From Parvularcula sp964556115 (GTDB lineage: Bacteria; Pseudomonadota; Alphaproteobacteria; Caulobacterales; Parvularculaceae), in NCBI GenBank assembly GCA_964556115.1, contig CAZKVC010000001.1, positions 186,001 through 250,000 on the forward strand: a stretch of DNA of 64,000 nt, read 5' to 3'. Under the pieces are notes generated by a model that was not told where the DNA came from, did not search any database, and saw only the letters and a program-made list of their open reading frames with translations. Below, in pieces: positions 56,635 to 64,000 of this stretch; within the stretch, counting starts at the first letter, position 1; every line of letters begins with the position of its first letter. The position numbers and the translations under genes are program-made.

Positions 56635-57483
56635 ATGAACCCGGAGCGCAAATCTTTCCGCGCGGAGATCGGGCCCGAGCTGCAGCGGGTCAGCCGCGAG
56701 ATCGCCGCGAACGACGCGCCGCCCGCGGGAAGCTGGGCTCTGGTGGCTTCGCAACGTCTCTGGCTCGAGGAGCAGCTCAGAGATCTCTACCCCGACGGCC
56801 AGAAGACGCCCGTCCGGCATCTGATCGGCGGTATCGCGAGCTATGTGCATCTCTTGGGCACGCTCGCCATTATCCAGCGGGTTCTTGCCGACCGGCCCGG
56901 CGCGCGGATCGAGGTCATTGTCTGCGAACCCCATGCCCAGGCCGCCGAGCAGGCGGAGAAGCTCGGTCAGCTCGTTACATCGGACGGGTGGCTGCGGGTT
57001 CTGCCGACATCGTGGAAGAAGCTGAGGCTCTCGAGCGAGGTCAAGGACGCCATCAAGACGATACGCCGCGCAGGCCAGATCGAGGTCTCTGCCCTTCCCC
57101 TCGCTATCGAGGATCTGACCGCCGACAGCCTTCCGCCGGTCGATATCGCGACGGAACACTTTCTCACTTCCATGTACGAGAAGGACTGGTCAGCCACCGC
57201 CCATATCAGAGCGGGCTACGTGCGTGTTCTCAAGCCAGGAGGCTATCTTCTGTCCGCTGACGGCTATAGCATGTATGAGACCGGGCATCCTTATGCCGAG
57301 TTCGCCGAGCAGCACCGCACGATCGGCCTCGAACCCCTCACAGGCCGCGCGAGACCCGTGTGGGACCCCTATGGACACTCCCGTGAAGATCATATCGGGT
57401 GGGCAGAGGCTAAACGCGGATCACTGACAAGCCTGATCGCCAAGGGCAATACTCTGTCCGTGTTCAGAAAGTTCGATCTGTGA
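56635..57483 (+). CDS. Putative SAM-methyltransferase-like protein
   Basis: 282 residues from the ATG at 56635, which has GAGG before it; the frame is open to 56335 but that part overlaps the IS relic. A Rossmann-like centre shows VIVCEPHAQAAEQAEKLG, VDIATEHFLTSM, and the loop YVRVLKPGGYLLSADGYS typical of class I methyltransferases. The usual GxGxG motif was not found. The substrate is unknown. The stop overlaps the next GTG by four bases, making a tight two-gene unit. Confidence 0.55.
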   Translation: MNPERKSFRAEIGPELQRVSREIAANDAPPAGSWALVASQRLWLEEQLRDLYPDGQKTPVRHLIGGIASYVHLLGTLAIIQRVLADRPGARIEVIVCEPHAQAAEQAEKLGQLVTSDGWLRVLPTSWKKLRLSSEVKDAIKTIRRAGQIEVSALPLAIEDLTADSLPPVDIATEHFLTSMYEKDWSATAHIRAGYVRVLKPGGYLLSADGYSMYETGHPYAEFAEQHRTIGLEPLTGRARPVWDPYGHSREDHIGWAEAKRGSLTSLIAKGNTLSVFRKFDL

Positions 57484-58361
57484 CAACAAACGTCAACCGT
57501 CGCATTACCGGGAACCACCGGCGCGTCGATCTTTATGCGCTCGCCTGCGAGGCCGGCGGCACGCGCTTTGAGAACACCCACTTCGAAGACGTGCACTTCA
57601 TCGGAAGCTTTTCGAGCGAGACAGTCGCCTTCAAGAACTGCCGCGGCAGCATTGTCTTCGATGGCGGAGGCCCTGTCCGCCTGCGTTTTATCGACTGCGG
57701 GTTGGACTATCTCGCTCTGAAAGCCGAGCTTCAGGTTGAGAAACTCACCATGCGCAACAGCTGCGCCGAGAAGAGCGAAATGCGCGATATCGTTCTTGAG
57801 GATCTCGACCTCAAGGAGGTGGACCTTCCCAACCTCATTAGCCGTCACGTTCGCTTCCCGCGGCGCGGACGGCTCGACTGGCCTGCCTTCGTCAGGCTCT
57901 GGTTCTCGCCGAAATCCGCCGCGAACGGCAATACGGTCCGGCTTCCGGGCGCGGAGCGCTCTCCCTTCGTCGATTTTCTGCGTCTGGAATACAAGCTCGA
58001 CCTCATCCTGAAGGAGGCGAAGCTTCCCCACGGCAAGCGCGGGTCGTTCATGGACCTGCCGCGCAGGCTCTCAGTGACCTTTGTGCCCTTCGTCCTTTTA
58101 CTGACGACAAAACTCGGAATGTCGCTCTGGCGCCTTTTCATCACCAGCATCGTAGCGCTCGCGGCAGGAACCGCCGTGATCGCCGCCAGCGCAAAGGTCG
58201 GTTTTGCCAGCGCCTTCCAGACGGTGGTCGCGCTCCTACTGAACCGAGACGGTCCAGTGACTGACCTTCCCCCCGGGATCGAGCTGGGGCTCTCCGGCAT
58301 CGGCCTCCTGCTCTTCGCGCTCCTGATCGCAGTGATCTCGAACCGGTTCCTGAACAGTTAG
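57480..58361 (+). CDS. Pentapeptide-like / two-TM pore-like membrane protein
   Basis: 293 residues, GTG start fused to the upstream TGA. Residues 25-130 form a right-handed beta-helix-like region in the pentapeptide style (FENTHFEDVHFIG, LRFIDCGLDYLAL). Residues 195-290 hold two or three membrane helices. The segment AFQTVVALLLNRDGPVTDLP then GIGLLLFALLIAVISNRF resembles the pore helix and second helix of Ion_trans_2 channels, but the selectivity TVGYG is absent. It may be a channel-like effector or sensor, inferred from architecture only. Confidence 0.6.
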   Translation: MTTNVNRRITGNHRRVDLYALACEAGGTRFENTHFEDVHFIGSFSSETVAFKNCRGSIVFDGGGPVRLRFIDCGLDYLALKAELQVEKLTMRNSCAEKSEMRDIVLEDLDLKEVDLPNLISRHVRFPRRGRLDWPAFVRLWFSPKSAANGNTVRLPGAERSPFVDFLRLEYKLDLILKEAKLPHGKRGSFMDLPRRLSVTFVPFVLLLTTKLGMSLWRLFITSIVALAAGTAVIAASAKVGFASAFQTVVALLLNRDGPVTDLPPGIELGLSGIGLLLFALLIAVISNRFLNS

Positions 58362-58436
58362 GGGGGGTGCTGTGAGACTGAAATGAACTCGACACTGAGA
58401 TGTCGATAGTCCATTCATTCGCTATACTGATTGCCT

Positions 58437-59264
58437 CCGCTATTCTGCCAGGGCTTCGTCGGGAATGCGCCTTAAGGTCGATCTAGGGTTGAGGTGTCTC
58501 TGAGCGTTCAAGTGGTTTGAGATCAAAGCGTGGTCCGAGCAGAACCTTTGTAGACTGCTCGTCCGTCTGCAGCGCAGCATCGTTCGCTCTCGTCGTCGAA
58601 ACAGCAAATGTGAGTTTTCAGCTCGGTTATTCAGATGCCGACCAATCTGCTGGCATTCCAGGTTTCCAATTTCGCGCATAGGAGCGGAGGCCGTCCATGC
58701 CCAAGGCGTTTGGCACTCTTTGGCGGCGCATGGGCTTCTTCAGGAGCATCAGTGCAGCAAGCTTGTCCCTGCCCCTCGCCACAAAGCTCTTGAGAACTAC
58801 GCCCTCGTGGTTGACCGCCCGCCAGAGATGATGCAGCTCGCCGCCTGTCTTCACCCCTTCGGAGCCGGTGGGCGGAGAGGCGCAGATATTGATCCAGTGA
58901 ATCAATATCAGATGCAGAAGGCCACGGCAGTGGTATCGTCGATATGCCAGCGACACTGCGTGAACGGCTGCATCTGCCTGGTCCGCTTTCGTCTGATCTG
59001 CCGCGCGCAATAGGGAGCAAACCGTACTACCAAGAGCCTCATGCTCTCATGGCTGACCTTAATCCCGTGCTCATGCAGCACATCTTCGACGTGGCGAAGC
59101 GAGAGCGGATACCGTGCGAGATGCGCACAGCGAGCTAGATTACCTCGCGGGATGTTTTGAAGTAGCGGAACGGATTGCAGGACATTGGATCCAGCTACCC
59201 ATGTTCGGCAGCTATCATTTTCCTTCGCCAAGACCCCCGCTCCGGCCCGATCCCAGCGAACCAA
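58437..59264 (-). pseudogene. IS6-family transposase relic D (nearly full length, frameshifted)
   Basis: Minus-strand pieces in different frames cover a whole IS6 transposase. The N-terminus is at about 58908-59264 (YPLSLRHVEDVLHEHGIKVS, then RWHIDDT). The middle is at 58627-58900 (LWRAVNHEGVVLKSFVARGR). The C-terminus is at 58440-58620 (NNRAENSHLLFRRRERTML then LQRFCSDHALISNHLNAQ). At least two frameshifts separate them. It is the best-preserved copy and a reference for relics A, B, C and E. Confidence 0.75.
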
Positions 59265-59502
59265 CTGCCGGCAGTGGACTTCAACGCAAAGGTCGAGATC
59301 GACTTCTTGTTAGACGGGCTGATAGTCATTCTGAAAACTGTATCCGACGCAACAAAGTCAGCTTTGAAGTCACATACGAGTGAACATTTCAGCCGGATAC
59401 GGTAAGATGCCGCTGACGTGTACAATTATGGGGAGCTGAGCCCCGACCTGTTTCGCCGTAAGATTGTTGCCTTGTTGTCGCATCCTACGGAGGACAAGAT
59501 TT

Positions 59503-59706
59503 ATGGCTCAAATACCTGTCGAAAAAAAATCCGGCATTCCCAGCTGGGTTTGGATTCTGCTCGCCCTCGTCGTGATCGGGCTCATTGCCTGGTTCCTTTT
59601 GGGGAATGACGATGACGAGCTGGAAACGTCCCTGCTTGAAGGGCCCGCGACGACCATCGCCTATGCCAGCGGAATGCTGACGACGGCAGATCAGCCAACC
59701 CTCTGA
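59503..59706 (+). CDS. Small membrane protein
   Basis: 67 residues. The ATG at 59503 has GGAGG 9 bases upstream. There is one membrane helix (VWILLALVVIGLIAWFLLG, residues 13-31) followed by an acidic stretch (NDDDELE). It precedes the PRC-barrel/DUF2382 gene by 68 bases and is probably part of the same stress cluster. No family is recognised. Confidence 0.72.
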   Translation: MAQIPVEKKSGIPSWVWILLALVVIGLIAWFLLGNDDDELETSLLEGPATTIAYASGMLTTADQPTL

Positions 59707-59774
59707 ATAGCCATTCAGATGACGCGAGATCCGGAGTTCGACTGTCCGGAATTAGTCCAGAAGGAGAAATGACA

Positions 59775-60500
59775 ATGGCAACCACCCATCGCACCGAAGG
59801 CGGAAGAGAACGCAAACTCGCTTCGCTCAGCAATTACGAACTCGAAAACCGTGAACAGGATATCCGCGGCCATCAAGTGCTGTCCAGCGACGGCCGGGTG
59901 ATCGGGAAGATCGACGATCTTCTGGTCGATACCGAACAGGAATGCGTCTATGCGGCGCGTCTCGAAGACAACCGTCTGGTGAACACTGACTATCTCGATA
60001 TCAGGAAAGACGGTGTCTTCCTGCTCGTCGACGAAGCGGGCATCGCCCATCACTCCGACGTCAAGGCCCACGACCGCAACCACGACGACCTCACCACAAC
60101 GTCCGTACCCGTGGTCGAGGAACGCCTCAAGGTCGGCAAACGCCTCAACGAGTTGGGCAGCGTCAAGGTGCATAAACACGTGACCTCGCGCCCGGTAGAA
60201 GAAGACATCGAGCTGCGCAAGGAACAGGTCCATGTCGACCGGCATGCCGTAGACTCGCCGCGCGCGACCGATGCCAAGGACGCTTTCAAAGACGAGACCT
60301 TCGAAGTCACTGCGGAGAGCGAAGAAGCCGTCGTCGACAAGAAGGCCTACGTCACCGAGGAAGTCGAGCTTCGCAAGGACGTCGACGTCAAGCACGAGAC
60401 CGTACGTGACGAGGTCCGCAAGACCGATGTCGATGTCGAGCGCACCGGCGACGTGAAAGGAAAGGCCGGGACGGGCGACCGTGGCAAGACCCGCCACTAA
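59775..60500 (+). CDS. PRC-barrel and DUF2382 protein
   Basis: 241 residues. The PRC-barrel (25-100) contains GHQVLSSDGRVIGKIDDLLVDTEQ; DUF2382 (115-215) contains EERLKVGKRLNELGSVKVHKHV and EEDIELRKEQVHVDRHAV. A very acidic/basic charged C-terminus follows. The ribosome site AAGGAG fits the second ATG (59775) better than the one at 59769. Related YsnF/AvaK proteins are stress- or desiccation-induced. It is followed by a hairpin and a second DUF2382 gene. Confidence 0.85.
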   Translation: MATTHRTEGGRERKLASLSNYELENREQDIRGHQVLSSDGRVIGKIDDLLVDTEQECVYAARLEDNRLVNTDYLDIRKDGVFLLVDEAGIAHHSDVKAHDRNHDDLTTTSVPVVEERLKVGKRLNELGSVKVHKHVTSRPVEEDIELRKEQVHVDRHAVDSPRATDAKDAFKDETFEVTAESEEAVVDKKAYVTEEVELRKDVDVKHETVRDEVRKTDVDVERTGDVKGKAGTGDRGKTRH

Positions 60501-60525
60501 GCTGTCTGACTTTTCTTACGACCAA

Positions 60526-60554
60526 GCGCTCCCGCACATATCGTCCGGGAGCGC
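60526..60554 (+). terminator. Hairpin between the two DUF2382 genes
   Basis: A perfect 9-base stem GCGCTCCCG/CGGGAGCGC with an 11-base loop, followed by GTCTTC. It lies between the PRC-barrel/DUF2382 stop and the next start and could partially terminate. Confidence 0.5.
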
Positions 60555-60574
60555 GTCTTCGCCTGGAGCGAGTG

Positions 60575-60949
60575 ATGACCAAGACCGAAGAGATTACCAT
60601 TCCCCTCGCCGAAGAGCGGCTCGGTGTCGATAAGGAAGTCCGTGAACTCGAACGTGTCCGGATCGAAAAAAGCACCGAGACCCGCAATGTTCAGATCGAA
60701 GAGCAATTGCGGCGTGAGAACGTAGATATCGAGCGGACGCCCGTGGGCCAGTTCGTCGATGAAGCTCCTCAGATCCGCACCGAAGGCGACGTGCTGATCG
60801 TGCCGATCGTGGAAGAGGTCATGGTGAAGCGCCTGCGGGTGGTTGAGGAGCTGCGGGTCACGAAGACCGCCGCCTTCGAAGCCTTCAGACAGGACGCAGA
60901 ACTCCGCCGTACCGTCGTTGATGTTGAGCGGCACAAGGACGAAGTCTGA
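60575..60949 (+). CDS. DUF2382-domain protein
   Basis: 124 residues. A single DUF2382 (IPLAEERLGVDKEVRELERV, then VMVKRLRVVEELRVTK) without a PRC-barrel. GGAG lies before the ATG at 60575; a GTG one codon earlier is possible. Likely a tandem duplicate of the C-terminal domain of the preceding gene and co-expressed with it. Confidence 0.82.
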   Translation: MTKTEEITIPLAEERLGVDKEVRELERVRIEKSTETRNVQIEEQLRRENVDIERTPVGQFVDEAPQIRTEGDVLIVPIVEEVMVKRLRVVEELRVTKTAAFEAFRQDAELRRTVVDVERHKDEV

Positions 60950-61014
60950 AATTGTCCGGTCAGACGAAGGCGAACTCGTCTCCAAGCCGCCGATGACGGC
61001 ATTTGTCAGTATGC

Positions 61015-61129
61015 AATGAGATGCCACCATTCTGACAGCGCTTCACCACGAAGGCGTTTGAAGGATGATCGTGAGTTTGAGGTGGCAATGGGCATTGAAG
61101 TGATTTCGGATAGAAACGCAGATTGAAGG
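61015..61129 (-). mobile_element. IS6-family relic E, cut by IS66
   Basis: The end typical of the other copies (CCACCATTCTGACAGCG, then AAGGCGTTTGAAGG) begins here, but similarity stops exactly at 61129 where the IS66 inverted repeat starts. The missing rest of this relic is not found on the far side of IS66. Confidence 0.6.
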
Positions 61130-61149
61130 TGAGCGTCCGGCGTCGACTG

Positions 61150-62666
61150 TCAGGCGGGTTCGAAGTGCCAGGGCAGCAGCTCGTTAATCTTGTTCACCGG
61201 GTGGCAGGCGATGCGTGTGAGGACGTCTGTTAACCAAGCTTGGGGGTCGACGCCGTTGAGCTTGGCGGTCTCCGTCAGGGTGTAGATCGCAGCGGCACGG
61301 TCGCCGCCGGCGTCTGACCCAGCGAAGAGGTAGTTTCTTCCGAGCCTGACGCAGCGCACGGAACGTTCCGCTGTATTATTATCGAGCTCGCATTCTCCGT
61401 TCTTGAGGTAGCTCCGCATGCGCTTCATACGTCCGAGGGTGTAGCGGATCGCCTTGGCAAGCTCACCCTTGCCCGGCAGCTGCGGGAGGGTCTGGTGCAG
61501 CCAAGCCTCCAGATCATCGAAGACAGGCTCAGCCTTCTCCTTCCGCAAAGCCGAACGAGTGTCTGGGGCCTTGCCGCGGGCCTCCTTTTCGGCCGCGTAG
61601 AGCTCCGCGATGCGCTCGATGGCTTCCTTGGCGATAGGCGAGCCGGTGCTCTTGGCGATGTCGAACAGCTTCCGTTGGGCATGCGCCATACAGGCCACCT
61701 CGGTGATGTTCTTGCCGTAGATCTTGTCGTACCCGCCATAGCCGTCGGCCAGCATGAGGCCTTCGAAGCCGCGAAGGTGGTCCTTCGGACGCTCGCCCTT
61801 TCGGTCCGGTGAGTAGCGGTAGAAGGGTTAACTGGGGATGGGGCCCCGTTTAACGGCGGCGCTGGTCCCGCCCAGGGGCGCTCGTCTCGGACGTAGGTCC
61901 ACAGCCGCCCAGTCTTGGTTCGGCCACGACCGGGATCGAGGACCGGCACAGGGGTGTCATCGGTGAAGAGTGCCTTGCCGCTCAACGCGTGCTTCCCTAT
62001 GGCATCGACCAAGGGGCGCAACAGGCGAGAACACTGTCGCACCCAGTCGGCCATCGTGGAGCGGTCAAGATCGACGCCTTCACGCCCGTAGATCTGGGAC
62101 TGGCGATAAAGCGGCAAGTGATCAGTGTACTTTGATACCAGCACATGAGCCAGAAGGTCGGGTCCGGGCATACTGCGCACAATGGGCAGGCTTGGCATTG
62201 GTTCCTGAGCGATGACTCCGCAATCTCTGCAACAGAGCTTCGGACGGATATGGCGGTGCTCCACGAAGCGTCTGGGGACGTAGTCCAACACCTCACGAAC
62301 GTCTTCGCCGAAGTGCCTCATCAGCTTGCCGCAGTCCGCACAGGTGCTCTCAGGCTCATGGACCACATCCTGCCGTGGCAGATGCTCAGCTAGCGGCTTC
62401 CGCTTCGGCTTGTTCTTCGGGTCAGCCCCATCTGACGAAGCTGGATCGTCCGCAGTAGCCGGTGCGCCCGTTTCCGCAGCTGTCTCCTCTAGATCCTCGA
62501 TGCCGAGCTCGAGCTGGTCGAAGCCCTCGCTCTTCGACCCAAAGTGTTGCCGTCTAAGAACCGCGAGCTGATGCTTCAGCTTCTCGATCTCGAGGGCCTG
62601 GTGAACGACGAGGCCCTGAAGAGCGCCGACATCTTCGGGCAGATCGGAGGGCGGCTTCGTCGGCAT
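61150..62666 (-). pseudogene. tnpC: IS66 transposase TnpC, frameshifted
   Basis: The N-terminal part (down to about 61860) has the coiled region, the Cys-rich zinc motif (CADCGKL and CCRDCG) and the first catalytic Asp in TDDTPVP. The frame then breaks at a palindromic insertion at 61827-61854. The downstream part resumes in another frame with ADGYGGYDKIYG (second Asp) and NNTAERSVR (catalytic Glu) to the stop at 61150. The expected motif between (GTSAP...FRYSPDRKGE) is interrupted. The start at 62666 is uncertain; the frame reaches 62759. Confidence 0.82.
61827..61854. repeat. Palindromic insertion inside tnpC
   Basis: GTTAACTGGGG, a 6-base spacer, CCCCGTTTAAC: 11-base arms with two mismatches. 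It sits precisely where the conserved TnpC segment is interrupted and shifts the frame, so it looks like an insertion or excision footprint rather than native sequence. Confidence 0.6.
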
Positions 62667-62784
62667 ACGAAGAACCTGAAGCGCTTCGGTCCGCATGAGA
62701 AAATCGTTCGGCCTACAAACGCTCCCCCGGAGCGTTTGCTTCACGGCGCTCATTGTCAAAGAGCAAGGTGACGAAGCGGTGAGG

Positions 62785-63144
62785 CTACACCACCGGGGTA
62801 GGCTGGCGAACCGCGGGCAGCACCCGCGTCAGCCGCCAGTCGATACCGTCCAGAAGTGTTGCGAGCTGAGAGCCCGAGATCGAGACCTTGCCGTGTTTAG
62901 CGCAAGGCCAAACAAAGGTGCCTTTCTCAAGGCGCTTGTAGTAGAGGCACATCCCTTGACCGTCCCAGAAGAGAATCTTTAACCTGTCACCGCTGCGGCC
63001 ATGAAAGACGAAGATGTGTCCCGAAAGCGGGTTCTCCTTGAGGACCGTCGCGGCCTGAGCACTCAAACCGTCGAAGCCGCGGCGCATGTCGGTCACTCCA
63101 GCAGCGAGCCACGTCATCGTGCCAGGAGGAAAGCTCAGGCTCAT
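62785..63144 (-). CDS. tnpB: IS66 accessory protein TnpB
   Basis: 119 residues. Signature: GVTDMRRGFDGLSA, SGHIFVFHGRSGDRLKILFWDGQG and FVWP. It belongs to the IS66 Orf2 family required for transposition. The start overlaps the tnpA stop by four bases. It appears intact. Confidence 0.92.
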   Translation of the reverse strand: MSLSFPPGTMTWLAAGVTDMRRGFDGLSAQAATVLKENPLSGHIFVFHGRSGDRLKILFWDGQGMCLYYKRLEKGTFVWPCAKHGKVSISGSQLATLLDGIDWRLTRVLPAVRQPTPVV

Positions 63145-63524
63145 GACCGCATCGCCTTCATCAAAGCCGCGATCCTCTTCACGGGTGTCTCTGCAGGGAG
63201 GGACAGTCGGCAGCCATCCGGGAAGCTGACCCCGATGTGTTCAGGGGACGTCGGTCGAATCTCTTGCTCCGGGTCGGGCGCGGTCGTTGCGGTGCCGATC
63301 TCGACAGGAAGAAAGGGAGCGGTTGCACCCAGCACCTCAGCCGCGAACTTCTTGCGCCAGGCGTAGATCCGAGCCGGATCGACCTCGTGCCGACGACCAA
63401 CTCCCAGAACCGTTACGTCCCGGTCGTAGCTTTCCTCGACGATCTGACGCTTCAGCTCGTGCAGCCAGACACGGCGACGCTGCCCTTCGATGATGACGTG
63501 CCCTTCCAAACCGAGCCCTCGCAA
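63141..63524 (-). CDS. tnpA: IS66 accessory protein TnpA
   Basis: 127 residues with a Tnp_1/HTH_28-like helix-turn-helix near the N-terminus (KRQIVEESYDRDVTVLGVGRRHEVDPARIYAWRKKF), as in IS66 TnpA. It is the first gene of the IS66 operon, about 75 bases inside the right end. It appears intact. Confidence 0.88.
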   Translation of the reverse strand: MRGLGLEGHVIIEGQRRRVWLHELKRQIVEESYDRDVTVLGVGRRHEVDPARIYAWRKKFAAEVLGATAPFLPVEIGTATTAPDPEQEIRPTSPEHIGVSFPDGCRLSLPAETPVKRIAALMKAMRS

Positions 63525-63595
63525 GTTGCACAGGAGAACTTCTCCTGACTACTCACTACTCGCTCGGGCCAGGTAAGGTGGTCATGGTCGGGCGC

Positions 63596-64000
63596 TCACG
63601 TCCCTTCAGCACGATCAGATCCCCTATTGCCGCGCCACACCCAGAACCTCATAACCAAAAAATTAACAATCGGAATCATAAGATTGGTTAAGATGAGAAC
63701 GATTCGGTAGTCGACTGAGTAAACGTCCCCAACTAGCCCGCACAACACAACCGTAATCGCAGTAGCGGATGCGCCGAAGGTGAACCGCCAATATGTTACG
63801 AACATGATCTTCGTGCGAAAAGTTATTCGAGAATGAAGAACATACGCAAATGCGTTTGCTACCGCAAAGGCAACTAGGTTCGCTAGGGTTTGTGGAATAG
63901 ACAGAAAAACATTTAGACTAGCCACAATAAGAATGAAGACTAACGTATTGATACCACCGACTAGACCGAAGCGAAGAAAGCGTAACCATTCCGCTTTAGG
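63596..64000 (-). CDS. GtrA-like membrane protein (5' partial, 3' end in IS66)
   Basis: 134 residues visible; the start is beyond the window, since the frame is open to base 64000 and begins EWLRFLRFGLVGGINTLVF, a GtrA N-terminal motif. Four membrane helices are expected and seen, the last being IVNFLVMRFWVW. GtrA proteins flip or support undecaprenyl-linked sugars. The stop codon lies inside the IS66 terminal repeat (63596-63598), so the last few residues come from the insertion. The region is AT-richer than the rest of the window. Confidence 0.83.
   Translation of the reverse strand, partial: PKAEWLRFLRFGLVGGINTLVFILIVASLNVFLSIPQTLANLVAFAVANAFAYVLHSRITFRTKIMFVTYWRFTFGASATAITVVLCGLVGDVYSVDYRIVLILTNLMIPIVNFLVMRFWVWRGNRGSDRAEGT

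Larger units (their letters stand above)
61130..63599 (-). mobile_element. IS66-family insertion sequence
   Basis: 2.47 kb with tnpA, tnpB and tnpC on the minus strand. The ends carry a terminal inverted repeat: GTGAGCGTCCGGCGTCGAC at 61130 inward and GTGAGCGCCCGACCATGAC reading inward from 63599. The 8-base flanks (GATTGAAG on the left, GTCCCTTC on the right) do not match, so no target duplication is seen. tnpC is disrupted, so the copy is probably inactive by itself. Confidence 0.85.

Overview
The window (high GC, mostly densely coding) reads as an alphaproteobacterial chromosome or large replicon. The signs are an error-prone DnaE2, HWE and HisKA_2 histidine kinases with single-domain receivers, a CheB-CheR-PAS-HWE fusion, PRC-barrel/DUF2382 proteins, IS66 and IS6-type insertion sequences, and curli-type amyloid genes. 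A Parvularcula/Hyphomonas-like marine lineage would fit, but that is only an inference from gene content. No rRNA, tRNA or CRISPR array was seen.

Layout. 1-3.4 kb: the 3' part of dnaE2, then a convergent HisKA_2-type kinase with a poor ATP site and its receiver partner. 3.8-17.9 kb: a sulfated-glycan or exopolysaccharide locus with UDP-glucuronate decarboxylase, an FAD oxidoreductase, three sulfotransferases, two GT61, one tandem GT2 and one GT4 glycosyltransferases, a PD40 lipoprotein and an ABC exporter/flippase. 18.3-18.7 kb: a relic of a GAF-type histidine kinase whose full-length paralogue lies at 37.3-38.6 kb. 19.1-24.4 kb: a curli-like locus (CsgF, CsgG, a 653-residue curlin-repeat protein, a second curlin-repeat protein and an unrecognised lipoprotein). 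24.4-25.6 kb: apparently decayed DNA. 25.6-30.0 kb: an MMPL/RND exporter with a LolA-like periplasmic protein and an outer-membrane protein. 30.1-33.6 kb: a LuxR/hydrolase fusion and a membrane protein that looks like an inactivated archaemetzincin. 33.9-38.6 kb: a KaiC-like ATPase with a hybrid kinase, then the GAF kinase. 39.0-42.8 kb: a membrane-anchored AraC regulator, a DJ-1/PfpI protein and a serine hydrolase. 43.5-51.7 kb: the chemotaxis-type fusion kinase with its receiver, a CadC-like wHTH/TPR regulator, a cupin and a ScyD/E-like exported protein with a PEP-CTERM-like tail. 51.8-61.1 kb: an insertion-sequence graveyard (one IS3 relic and four IS6-family relics; a fifth lies at 43.2 kb) surrounding a large BNR/sortilin-type protein, an unusual two-gene unit and a three-gene DUF2382 stress cluster. 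61.1-63.6 kb: an IS66 element whose tnpC is frameshifted by a palindromic insertion. 63.6-64.0 kb: a GtrA-like membrane protein cut by the right edge.

The themes are surface structures (sulfated glycan, amyloid fibre, exporters, sorting-signal protein), a heavy load of sensory kinases including several with degenerate catalytic residues, and repeated IS-driven decay of the right half. The most interesting candidates are the giant curlin with its orphan lipoprotein, the pseudo-archaemetzincin membrane protein, and the two-gene methyltransferase-like/pore-like unit flanked by IS6 relics.
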